A program made the translations under genes and the position numbers. 64,000 nucleotides of DNA. Origin: Planctomycetaceae bacterium (GTDB lineage: Bacteria > Planctomycetota > Planctomycetia > Pirellulales > Pirellulaceae). The notes beneath the pieces are model-generated. The model was not told the origin of the DNA. It made no database searches and saw only the letters and a list, made by a program, of their open reading frames with translations. The stretch spans positions 2,914,001-2,978,000 of the forward strand of contig JACKHM010000001.1 in assembly GCA_020638995.1 (NCBI GenBank), given 5' to 3'. Below, one piece after another: positions 28,579 to 38,100 of the stretch. Position 1 is the first letter of the stretch, and each line of letters begins with the position of its first letter.

Positions 28579-28784
28579 CCTTTCGGGAAGTAGCGATTCA
28601 TGTTTGGTCGGGCGGGCATTCTAGACCACTTCCGCTATATTGTGCAGTTGGCCCTTGCCGATCAGGGAAGTTATACTGACTTGACTATCCAGGTAAGATG
28701 CGTGCTGCGAACGTAAATCTTCGTGATAACGGGGTTTGCGTCGCGTGATCTCGCATAGAACTCCGCTCGAAGAGGACAGTTCGC

Positions 28785-30872
28785 ATGGCGAACGATCGAT
28801 TTAACGAACTACTACGACAGATGCCTTCGATTGCGAATGCCGTAAATGGCTTTGAATCGGAGTCGATTCAGCAGATGGCATACAAGGAATTGCTCGCGGC
28901 ATTGAACGCCACGCCGGAAGCCCCGGTCGCCAATGGGCCCACGGAAACTCAGGACGTTTCTTCAACCGTGAAGCCCGTGGAGTCTGCCAAAACAGGACTA
29001 AGCACCGCAGACATTCTCGCGATGGCCCGCAGCGAAGCGACTTCAGTAGGACCAACAAGATCTGGCGCGAACGGCCAAGGAGCGAAGTCAAGGTCACCTG
29101 CCGAGACCGAGCCGGCTCCTATCGGCGATGTACCGCTGGGCGATCCCGAGAAGCCCAGTGAAGTCGAGCTGTTCAAGGAGACAAGCCACCAGCTTCGCGG
29201 CGAGATCCCGGAAGAGCTGGTTGATGGCAACGACTTCTTTGGCAAAGGTAGTATTCAACTGCTGAAGCATCACGGCACCTACCAGCAAGATAATCGCGAT
29301 GCACGTGCGCGCGGCGGTGGATCGAAAGCGAAGCGCGATTACATGTTCATGGTCCGCTCGAAGATCCCCGGTGGCAAATTGACCAGCGACCAAATGCTTG
29401 CCCAACTCGACTTGGCCGACGATGTGGGAAACTCCACGCTGCGCGTCACCAGTCGTCAAGGGTTGCAGTTGCACGGGGTCTTAAAGAGTGATCTGAAGCG
29501 CACGATTCAAAAGATCAATCAGATACAGATGAGTACCCTGGGCGCATGTGGCGACGTGAATCGTAACGTCATGTGCTGTCCAGCGCCTCACCGCAACGAC
29601 GCCATCCACGACGAGATGCAAGCGCTAGCCGACCAGCTTGCGGCGCACTTCGCACCCCGAACTTCGGCCTACCATGAGTTGTGGCTGCGCGATCTCAACA
29701 CGGGTGAACAGGAGTTGGTGGGAGGCGGAAAGGAAGGTCACGAAATTGAACCGATTTACGGCAAGCATTACCTGCCGCGCAAGTTCAAGATGTCGATCGG
29801 TTTGCCGGAAGATAACTGTGTGGACATGTATACGCACGATTTGTCGTTAATGGCGATCTGCAAAGACGGCAAGATTATCGGCTACAACATGCTCGTCGGC
29901 GGTGGCCAAGGCGTCACGCCAAGCGCCGCAAAAACCTTTCCCGCGCTCGGCAAAAAACTTGCCTTCGTCGCCCCGGATCAGGCCATCGATCTGGCAACGG
30001 CCGTCGTGAAAGTGCAGCGAGATTTTGGCAATCGCAGCGACCGCAAGAATGCTCGGCTCAAGTACTTGATCCACAATTGGGGCTTGGAACGGTTTAAAGC
30101 TAAGGTCGAAGAGTATTATGGCAAAAAGTTGAGCGAGCCCGATCCGATTGATGTCTCTGGCTTCGACGATCACATGGGCTGGCACAAGCAAGGCGACGGC
30201 AAATGGTTTTATGGCCTGAATGTCGAAAACGGTCGTATTAAAGATGATGCCTCGCTTCGACTGAAATTCGCGCTACGCGAGATTTGCACTCGGATAAAGC
30301 CAGGCATCCGGTTGACTGCCCATCAGGACATCCTCTTCACGGATGTTGCTGGCAAAAACAAATCCACTTTGGAGACGATTCTCCGCGAAAACCAAGTTGC
30401 GCTGACGGAAGAGGTATCGACGGTCCGTAAGTGGTCGATGGCCTGCGTGGCATGGCCAACTTGTGGGCTTTCGATTACAGAAGCCGAGCGCGCGTTGCCG
30501 GGGATTATGGATCAAATGGAAGTCGAACTTGCTAAGCTCGGCTTGGACAGCGAAGAGTTCACGGTTCGCATGACGGGATGCCCGAACGGCTGTGCGCGCC
30601 CCTACAACTCAGATATTGGGTTAGTCGGGAAAACGGCGGGAAAGTATACGGTCTCGGTAGGCGGGCGATTGCTGGGTAATCGGCTGAATTTTATCTACAA
30701 AGACCTCGTGCCTGAAGCCGAAGTTGTCCCGGAACTCGTGCCGCTGTTTGTCTACTTCAAGCAGGAACGAGACGCGGGTGAATCATTTGGCGATTTTTGC
30801 TTCCGCAAGGGGCAAGACGACCTGCTGGCGTGGTCCGAGACTTACCAGTCGACGGCTTCCCAAGGCGTTTAG
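28785..30872 (+). CDS. Ferredoxin-type sulfite reductase with N-terminal extension
   Basis: The 695-residue protein has two nitrite/sulfite reductase domains. GACGDVNRNVMCCPAP is typical of ferredoxin-dependent sulfite reductase. CVAWPTC near residue 555 and TGCPNGCARPYNSDIGLVG near 596 supply the four cysteines that hold the [4Fe-4S]-siroheme centre, and the CARPY form favours sulfite over nitrite (CGQ in NirA). The first 125 residues are a low-complexity Ala/Pro/Ser/Glu extension not found in the core family. It acts in the cytosol, reducing sulfite to sulfide for cysteine synthesis. The ATG has GAGGA 8 nt upstream. glnA follows 128 bp downstream. Confidence 0.9.
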   Translation: MANDRFNELLRQMPSIANAVNGFESESIQQMAYKELLAALNATPEAPVANGPTETQDVSSTVKPVESAKTGLSTADILAMARSEATSVGPTRSGANGQGAKSRSPAETEPAPIGDVPLGDPEKPSEVELFKETSHQLRGEIPEELVDGNDFFGKGSIQLLKHHGTYQQDNRDARARGGGSKAKRDYMFMVRSKIPGGKLTSDQMLAQLDLADDVGNSTLRVTSRQGLQLHGVLKSDLKRTIQKINQIQMSTLGACGDVNRNVMCCPAPHRNDAIHDEMQALADQLAAHFAPRTSAYHELWLRDLNTGEQELVGGGKEGHEIEPIYGKHYLPRKFKMSIGLPEDNCVDMYTHDLSLMAICKDGKIIGYNMLVGGGQGVTPSAAKTFPALGKKLAFVAPDQAIDLATAVVKVQRDFGNRSDRKNARLKYLIHNWGLERFKAKVEEYYGKKLSEPDPIDVSGFDDHMGWHKQGDGKWFYGLNVENGRIKDDASLRLKFALREICTRIKPGIRLTAHQDILFTDVAGKNKSTLETILRENQVALTEEVSTVRKWSMACVAWPTCGLSITEAERALPGIMDQMEVELAKLGLDSEEFTVRMTGCPNGCARPYNSDIGLVGKTAGKYTVSVGGRLLGNRLNFIYKDLVPEAEVVPELVPLFVYFKQERDAGESFGDFCFRKGQDDLLAWSETYQSTASQGV

Positions 30873-31000
30873 ACGACAGATCAAACCTCTCCGGAATCTT
30901 CAATGACTCTGGAAGTTTGCTCAGGCCACATCGCGACGCCTGCGCTTGGGATTGCTATAACTGTCGTGATTCCCCACGTTGCTTGCTCCGGAGACGAACG

Positions 31001-32413
31001 ATGACGCCCCGCGAAGTACTTGCCTTGTGTCGCGAAAAAGATGTGAAAGCAGTCGATTTTCGTTTTATGGATTTTCCGGGGTTGTCGCAGCATTTTACGA
31101 TCCCGGTAAGGCGTTTGACGGAAGAGATTTTTGAAGATGGGCTTGGCTTTGACGGATCGAGTATACGCGGCTGGCAAGCAATCAATGAAAGCGACATGCT
31201 GGTCGTGCCGCAAGCGGAGACGGCGTTCATCGACCCGTTCACGACGCTTCCAACGCTGTGCATGATTTGCAACATTCAAGATCCAATCACACGCGAGGAC
31301 TACTCACGCGACCCACGAAATGTCGCTCGCAAGGCGGTTAATTATTTGAAGAGTACCGGGATCGCCGATACGGCCTACTTCGGACCGGAAGCGGAGTTCT
31401 TTATTTTCGATGACGTACGTTTCGATCAGAACTCGCGTGAAGCGTTTTATCACGTCGACAGCGTCGAAGGCCAGTGGAATCGAGGAAAGGACGAACGCCC
31501 TAACCTCGGTCACAAGTTGCGCTACAAGGAAGGTTATTTTCCGGTACCGCCCGCGGATCAGATGATGAACATTCGCAACGAAATGATGCAGGCGATGATC
31601 GATTGCGGTCTGGACGTCGAATGTCAGCACCACGAAGTTGGTACGGCTGGCCAGTCTGAAATCGATCTCCGTTTCAATGAGCTTGTGAAGATGGCCGATG
31701 ACTTGGCAATTTATAAGTACGTGGTAAAGAACGTAGCAGCGAGAAACAATAAGACCGCCACATTTATGCCCAAGCCGATTCTTGGGGACAACGGCAGCGG
31801 CATGCACACGCACATGTCGTTCTGGAAGGACGAAGAACCCTTGTTCGCTGGCAGCGGCTATGCCGGACTCAGTGACATGGCGCTTTATGCAATTGGTGGA
31901 TTGCTGCGGCACGCTCCTGCGTTGCTCGCCTTTACTAACCCGACAACAAACAGCTACAAGAGATTGGTGCCCGGCTACGAAGCGCCGGTCAATCTAGCCT
32001 ATTCACAACGCAATCGGTCTGCGGCTTGTCGTATTCCAATGGTCAGTCCCAGCCCGAAGTCGAAACGAGTCGAATTCCGCTGTCCGGATCCCAGCTGCAA
32101 TCCGTACCTTGCTTTCGCCGCGATGACTTTGGCGGCCATCGACGGCATCCAAAATAAAATCAGCCCCGGCGATCCGCTTGACAAAGACATCTACGATCTA
32201 GAGCCCGAAGAAGCGGCGAACGTGCCGACGACGCCCGGTTCCCTCGACGATGCGCTCGATGCGCTGGCCGATGATCACGATTTCTTGCTACACGGCGATG
32301 TGTTTACCCCCGATGTGATTTCGACATGGATTCATTATAAGCGGACGCAAGAAGCCGATGCCGTTCGCTTGCGACCGCATCCTTACGAGTTTTGTTTGTA
32401 CTACGACATCTAG
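31001..32413 (+). CDS. glnA: Glutamine synthetase, type I
   Basis: The ATG at 31001 with GGAG 8 nt upstream is preferred to upstream in-frame starts. The 470-residue length and motifs fit GSI: GFDGSSIRGW, PEAEFF (metal-binding), NGSGMHTHMSFW, NPTTNSYKRLVPGYEAPV and RVEFRCPDPSCNPYLAF. Near residue 398 the sequence DIYDLEPEEA keeps the Tyr that GlnE adenylylates in the GSI-beta class, so the enzyme is probably regulated by adenylylation. It makes glutamine from glutamate and ammonia. The gene lies 128 bp after the sulfite reductase gene and may be read as part of the same transcript. Confidence 0.97.
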   Translation: MTPREVLALCREKDVKAVDFRFMDFPGLSQHFTIPVRRLTEEIFEDGLGFDGSSIRGWQAINESDMLVVPQAETAFIDPFTTLPTLCMICNIQDPITREDYSRDPRNVARKAVNYLKSTGIADTAYFGPEAEFFIFDDVRFDQNSREAFYHVDSVEGQWNRGKDERPNLGHKLRYKEGYFPVPPADQMMNIRNEMMQAMIDCGLDVECQHHEVGTAGQSEIDLRFNELVKMADDLAIYKYVVKNVAARNNKTATFMPKPILGDNGSGMHTHMSFWKDEEPLFAGSGYAGLSDMALYAIGGLLRHAPALLAFTNPTTNSYKRLVPGYEAPVNLAYSQRNRSAACRIPMVSPSPKSKRVEFRCPDPSCNPYLAFAAMTLAAIDGIQNKISPGDPLDKDIYDLEPEEAANVPTTPGSLDDALDALADDHDFLLHGDVFTPDVISTWIHYKRTQEADAVRLRPHPYEFCLYYDI

Positions 32414-32579
32414 GGCTCGTGAGCGGGAAGTACCAAACTCCAAAGGGCAAATAGCAAATAAAGCTCAACGCTCAAGTTCGGAAAGCTGAGGTCGGTGAAG
32501 TCTGCCGATTAGCCATTTGGTTTGAAGCTTTGAGGTTTGCATTTGTTTGTCGTTCGGCACTTGCCAATAGAGATCTACC
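32414..32579. other. Intergenic region after glnA
   Basis: This 166-bp gap contains CAAAT/GCAAAT words similar in style to the A+T-rich spacer at 6841-6968. I see no gene and no strong terminator hairpin. Confidence 0.3.
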
Positions 32580-32777
32580 CTAGCAGGTCGTCACCAACGT
32601 GCTGCGCTCCGTCAGCTTCTGCATTCGGCATGAGTCGGTTAATACACGCGTCCATTCTTGAACGCTCGCGTTGCACAACTGGTCCTCGGCGGACAGCATC
32701 GCGTTCACGATGCGATCGAGAATCTCTCGTTCTGCGGTTCGGCCGATTTTCGCGATTCGTGTTTGCTTGTCGTCCAT
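32580..32777 (-). CDS. Small protein of 65 residues, unknown function
   Basis: The ATG at 32777 is preceded by AAGGAGGAAACGAAATC, an excellent ribosome binding site 9 nt away, which argues that the frame is translated. The product MDDKQTRIAKIGRTAEREIL is followed by a helical, charged segment and a C-terminal tail with no known motif. It has no signal peptide or membrane segment. A longer frame in another phase (to 32838) is Arg-rich and looks like a shadow. I do not recognise the family. Confidence 0.6.
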   Translation of the reverse strand: MDDKQTRIAKIGRTAEREILDRIVNAMLSAEDQLCNASVQEWTRVLTDSCRMQKLTERSTLVTTC

Positions 32778-33093
32778 GATTTCGTTTCCTCCTTGAATTA
32801 GCTGTGCTGAGTAGCAGGTCGATAGGTTTCGTTAACATTTCACACGTAACGCAATTGGGATGCCAATCTTGGCGGCACCGAACTCAAGATGCCGCACTAT
32901 GCTCGTAAAGCCTTGTTTTACGGGCGATTTGCGGCCAAGTTTCCTTAGAAACGGGCGTTCCAAGACGTTATCTGGCGAACAGGTCGCGAACGAATTTCAA
33001 ACGCCCTTGTATTTGTGACACACGGGCGACACGACGATCGTGATTTACTTTTTTCCGCGGAAAAACATTAACGATTCGTCCAGTGATTGCCGG
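32778..33093. other. Intergenic region with hairpin and palindrome
   Basis: A 316-bp region upstream of the 65-residue gene and downstream of the SprT-like gene. It carries a 6-bp stem, CGTAAA at 32904-32909 and TTTACG at 32917-32922. It also has a perfect 16-bp palindrome TTTTTCCGCGGAAAAA at 33050-33065, a little past the SprT-like stop codon. No reading frame here looks real. Confidence 0.45.
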
Positions 33094-33861
33094 CTAGGTT
33101 TCAAGCCGCTTTAGCTGTCCGAGAGGGACGTAGAACTTGGTGTATCGCTTGCCGTCCGTATACTTCACTCCGCGAGCATCTTCGACCAACACAGTGGCGC
33201 GTTTCGTGATTCGATTCACGACACCGACATAGTGCTGTCCATCCAATCGGAACGAAACACGACTCCCCGGTTTGACACCGAACTTCGTCAGTGCCCGTTC
33301 GCGCGGCGTGATCAGTTGGTGCGTATGTTCGGTATGACAGAAGAATCGATTCGCAATCGATTGAAAACGGCGGGCCGAGCAACTCGATTGCTCCCAAAGC
33401 AGGAATTCGATGAGATGTACCAGTTCGTGTTCAAAGATACGTTGCAACGCTTCCAGCCGATCACGACACTCGATGCCACTCATCACGATCGGGCGATCTA
33501 TATCGTGGAATGTTTGAAACAACAAAGTCGTGGAAACCGCGATCTCGTATTCCGTTCTGATCTGTTTGGTCAGTCGATCGCGATGCCGCAGACGCGTCGC
33601 TTTGCCAGCCGCTTGTGTCATTCGCTTGGAGAGTCGGAAACTGAGCGGAGCGTCGCCGAGCACCCTTCGGCAGCGACCATCGAAGAACCGCTCGTCGTAC
33701 AAATCGAACAAGCTTGCTATGTCGTCGGAAGAGATCGATTTGAAGTTGCCAGTTCCGAGACACCTTGAACGCCGGAGCAGCTCGTTGTAGATCGACTGAG
33801 TCTTCGCGGTAATATCGGCAGAACTGTTTCGCTCTTGTTCGATTCTTGCTATGAAATCCAT
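33094..33861 (-). CDS. SprT-like zinc metalloprotease-related protein
   Basis: A 255-residue protein. DDIASLFDLYDERFFDGRCRRVLGDAPLSFRLSKRMT starts the SprT-like domain, and HELVHLIEFLLW near residue 144 is the HExxH zinc site, followed by a third-ligand-like region (FCHTEHTHQL). The C-terminal 60 residues (VKPGSRVSFRLDGQHYVGVVNRITKRATVLVE) form a small beta-barrel of SH3/KOW type. SprT/Spartan-like proteins act on DNA-protein crosslinks or in stress, but the role here is unproven. No zinc-ribbon follows. It is a cytosolic protein. Confidence 0.75.
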   Translation of the reverse strand: MDFIARIEQERNSSADITAKTQSIYNELLRRSRCLGTGNFKSISSDDIASLFDLYDERFFDGRCRRVLGDAPLSFRLSKRMTQAAGKATRLRHRDRLTKQIRTEYEIAVSTTLLFQTFHDIDRPIVMSGIECRDRLEALQRIFEHELVHLIEFLLWEQSSCSARRFQSIANRFFCHTEHTHQLITPRERALTKFGVKPGSRVSFRLDGQHYVGVVNRITKRATVLVEDARGVKYTDGKRYTKFYVPLGQLKRLET

Positions 33862-34168
33862 TTCCCGCGCTCCGCTCCGCGCCGTTCGATCCTGTCGCCC
33901 GTTGATTCTAGCGAGACGATCTGACAGGCGGTAGAAGTCGCTCCGAATGTGGAAAGCCCGTGGCAGCTCAAGTATGATGACGGGTTATTTATAGCACTGT
34001 TCGACATATCACCGTCGCCCCCGTCCCCTTTCGCTCAGTGAGGGTGACGCCGACGTGGTTGTTTTTGCAGGCTGGTGCTGCTGCGAAGTCGTTGAGCATT
34101 TCGCGGGACCGGTGGGGTCCGCGTTTAGCTGTTATTCCGTTCGTAATGGTGTGTTAGGGAGACATCCT
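33862..34168. other. Intergenic region, 307 bp
   Basis: This divergent promoter region lies between the SprT-like gene and the SGNH hydrolase gene. An in-frame GTG at 34055 would extend the hydrolase by 38 residues that lack a signal-peptide pattern, so I leave that stretch out. Nothing else is recognisable. Confidence 0.4.
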
Positions 34169-35107
34169 GTGGTTCGTGAGTTATGTCGTTTCGAGTTCCT
34201 GGCGTGTATCTTCGCGACCATTGTTCTGCCTGGCGCTGCGCGGTCGGCACCTTTCGAAGTAAGAAACGGCGATCGAATCGTCTTCGTGGGTGGGACCTTT
34301 ATCGAGCGGATGCAGCAATTCGGATATCTCGAAACGCTGCTCACGGTTGCACATCCTGAAATGCGTATCACGTTTCGCAATCTAGGGTGGAGCGGCGATA
34401 CCGTATGGGGCGATTCGCGAGCTTTATTCGGAACGCAGATCGATGGTTACAACCGGTTGGTGAATGATGTCAAGGAGGCGAAGCCGTCTGTGCTGGTAAT
34501 CTGCTACGGAGCGAATGAAGCTCATGCCGGTGAGCCGGGTTTACGAAGATTTGTCGACGGATTCAATCACTTGTTGGACGATTTGGCCAGTACGAAGGCG
34601 CGCCTCGTCTTGCTTTCTCCTCACGCATACGCCGTCGGACCGGCTGGTACGCCTGAACCGACTGTCTATAACACAAAGTTGAAATTGTATTGTCGCGCGA
34701 TCGAGCAGTTGGCGAAGGAGCGTGACGCTTGCTATGTCTCGTTGTTTGATTTGATGGACGTGATGCAGAACTCGCCGACTCGTGTCGGCACACAGACTTT
34801 GACCGACAGCGGGATGCATCTGACGGATAACGGTTATAGGATGGCTGCATTCGAGATTGCGAAGCGTCTGGGAATCGATTTGCCCGAGTTGAACTTCGCC
34901 GTCCCTGATCAGCGAATCGCCGAACTGCAGGCGGCAATTCAGTTGAAGAATGAGTTTTACTTCCATCGTTACCGACCGCAGAACGAAACTTATCTGTTCC
35001 TGTTCCGAAAACACGAACAAGGCAATAATGCCGTCGAGATCCCACAGTTCGATCCGCTTGTAGAAGAACAAGAGAAACGTATTGCTGTATTGAACGGCAG
35101 CAAATGA
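34169..35107 (+). CDS. Exported SGNH/GDSL-type hydrolase
   Basis: The chosen GTG at 34169 has GGAG 7 nt upstream and begins a signal peptide (MVRELCRFEFLACIFATIVLPGAARS). The body carries GDRIVFVGGTFIERM, where the usual GDS serine is replaced by a GGT motif. FRNLGWSGDTVWGD supplies block II, LVICYGANEA block III (GxNE) and DSGMHLTDNGYRMAA the catalytic Asp/His region. This is the planctomycete SGNH form. The stop overlaps an ATGA with the next frame, and the PVC heme protein gene follows directly, so the two are translationally linked and probably act together on a polysaccharide or ester. Confidence 0.85.
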   Translation: MVRELCRFEFLACIFATIVLPGAARSAPFEVRNGDRIVFVGGTFIERMQQFGYLETLLTVAHPEMRITFRNLGWSGDTVWGDSRALFGTQIDGYNRLVNDVKEAKPSVLVICYGANEAHAGEPGLRRFVDGFNHLLDDLASTKARLVLLSPHAYAVGPAGTPEPTVYNTKLKLYCRAIEQLAKERDACYVSLFDLMDVMQNSPTRVGTQTLTDSGMHLTDNGYRMAAFEIAKRLGIDLPELNFAVPDQRIAELQAAIQLKNEFYFHRYRPQNETYLFLFRKHEQGNNAVEIPQFDPLVEEQEKRIAVLNGSK

Positions 35108-35181
35108 ATTCGAGGGCCACACGACTGCGTGTGCGAGTCGCTGGCCGAATTAACGATTACAGAGAGCTTTGCACTACTCCT

Positions 35182-38100
35182 ATGAAACGAATACCCTTCC
35201 GTGTGAATCTGTGCTATCCGTGTCTTTGCATGCTCGCAGAGCTGTTCGTCAGCCCAACATTTGGGCAGCGCGACTTGCAAAACATCCCCGACCCCGACCC
35301 GGAGATCGAACGCAGTTCGTTTATCGTGGCGGATGGCTTTGAAGTGAACCTTTACGCCTCCGATCCACTGATCGCGAAACCGATCCAGATGAACTTTGAT
35401 GCCGATGGTCGGCTGTGGGTAGCCAGCAGCAGCGTCTATCCGCAGATAATGCCAGGGCAGAAAGCCCAAGACAAAATCCTGATCATCGAGGACACCAACC
35501 AGGACGGTAGTGCCGATAAGACTTCGGTGTTTGCCGATGGGCTGCTGATCCCTACGGGTGTGATTCCTGGCGATGGCGGCGCGTATGTTGTGAACAGCAC
35601 CGAGCTGTTGCACCTGAGTGACTCGGACGGCGACGGAAAAGCCGACCGGCGCAAGATCGTATTGTCTGGTTTCGGTACGGAAGACACGCATCATTTGTTG
35701 CACACGTTGCGTTGGGGTCACGACGGTTGCTTGTATATGAATCAATCGATCTACATTCATAGCCACGTCGAAACGCCTTATGGTGTGAAACGCCTGAACG
35801 GAGGCGGCATCTGGCGATTTCGACCTGAAACACTGGAGCTGGATGTTTTGGCTTACGGGTTGGTAAATCCTTGGGGCCATCATTTTGACGCCTGGGGGCA
35901 ATCATTCGCGACCGACGGAGCCGGGCGTGAGGGGATCAACTACATCTTTCCGGGTTCGGTCTTCGTGACCGCGCCTGGTGCAAGGCGATTTGTGAGTGGC
36001 CTCAATCCGGGCAGCCCCAAGCATTGTGGGTTGGAGGTGGTTAGTGGTCGTCACATGCCCGACGATTGGCAGGGCAGCCTGGTTACAAATGACTTTCGTG
36101 CTCATCGTGTCTGCCGCTTTGTGTTGTCCGAAGATGGCTCGGGCTACGCTTCGCGTCAGGAAGTCGAAGTCATCAAGTCGACTCACGTTGCGTTTCGTCC
36201 GATCGATGTGAAAATGGGTCCGGATGGAGCGATCTATATTGCCGACTGGTACAACCCGATCATCCAACACGGCGAAGTCGACTTCCGCGATCCACGAAGG
36301 GATCATGTGCATGGTCGTATCTGGCGAGTCACGGCAAAGGGAAGTCCACCGGTCAAACGCCCAAACTTGACGGATGCTTCGATCACCGAACTACTTGACT
36401 TGTTGAAAGAACCCGAGGAGTGGAATCGTCAGTTCGCGAAGCTAATTCTAAAATCGCACGATCGGGACGAAGTTACAAAGGCGCTCGGCGTGTGGCTGAC
36501 ATCGCTCGACAAGAACGACGTGCATTACGAGCATCATCGCCTGGAAGCGTTGTGGACTTACCAATGTGTCGGTGGCAGCAATCACCAGCTACTTCTCGAA
36601 TTGGCCAAAGCCGACGATCATCGAGTTAGAGCAGCAGCAATCCGCGTTGTGTCGGATTGGCAAGAACAACTTGACGATGAGGCCATCGCTGTTTACCGAG
36701 CAGCCGTGCGGGATGAACATCCGCGAGTCCGGCTCGAAGCCATTTGCGCCCTCGAACACGTTCCGTCTCGCGAGGCAGCCGAAATCACGATTCTGGCTCT
36801 TGAACGACCGCTCGATCGGTTCCTTGACTTTGCACTATGGCGCACGATTCGTGAATTGCAAACCCACTGGCTGCCTGCTGTCATGGCAGGGGAAGTCGTA
36901 TTTGAAGGCAACATTGATCGTCTGACCTTCGCCTTAAACGCCGTCGATTCACCCGAAGTCGTCGCGCCGCTGTTGCGATTGATCTTGGAGGGAAAAGTTT
37001 CCGAAGATCGCGTTGCCGGTGTGCTGACACTGATCGCTACGTTGGGCGGTGCGGAGGAACTTCGGCAAGTGTTTGCGATGACTAGCGGCCACGACTCCGG
37101 TCTCCCGGCAGGGGTGAAGGCTACGATTATCGAAACATTGGTTGCAACCACAACTTCTCGCATGCTTATTCCGGCGGGCGACCTTGGTTCGCTGCGCGAC
37201 TTGATCGGAGAGGACGATGCGCGACTACGCGCTGCAGCTTTGCGAGCGGTTGGTGTTTGGAAGCAAGAGTCGCTTCGCGCTCTCGTGTCGCGGCTGGCGC
37301 TTGATCTTTCCGCGGAGCGCGGCGAGCGCGATGCGGCTATTGATGCGGTCACCGCGCTTGGCGGACCTGAAAGTGTAAAGACGTTGAATCAGCTCTCCCA
37401 TCTGGATAATGTCGAGGACCAACTACGTGGCGTCCGAAGCTTGTCGGTCATCGCTCCCAAGCTCGCCGCTCAAAGAGCGGTTGCTCTACTCGGCCGCCTT
37501 CCGCAGGGCGTTGACCCCGCGTTGGTCCTGGAAGTGCTATTAGGCCGCAAGAATGGTCCGGCCGAGGTCGCTGCGGCTTTGGTTGGCGTAAAACTCGACG
37601 CTGACGTCGCAAAGTTGACTCTGCGCGCCGTGCGATCCGGCAGCCAGCAATCGCCAGAGCTTATCGCTGCGATTCAGACGTCAGGCGGTTTGGCGGAAGC
37701 TGGCTGGAAGCTGACACCAGATTTATTGCAGGAGCTTGTCGCGGAAGTTGCTGACAACGGTGATGCCCACCGCGGCGAGGCGATTTTCCGACGTTCGGAG
37801 CTTCAATGTGCAAAATGTCATGCCATCGGCGGTGCTGGCGGTCGCGTAGGGCCCGACTTGATCAGCGTCGGAGCCAGTGCTCAAGTCGACTACTTAGTCC
37901 AGTCTCTGATTACACCCAACAGCAAACTCAAAGAGAACTTCCACTCGTTAGTGATTGCGACGGATGATGGACGAATCGTCACAGGGATTCCGATTCGACA
38001 AAATGATAGCGAGATTGTGCTTCGCGATTCGGAGGATCGCGAGATCGCCATCCCCACGAGCGCGATCGAAGAGAAGCAAGACGGGCGCTCGCTGATGCCG

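Noticed and set aside
34990..35901. Minus-strand 303-residue frame
   Set aside because: Overlaps the PVC heme protein and SGNH genes on the other strand, both of which have clear domains.
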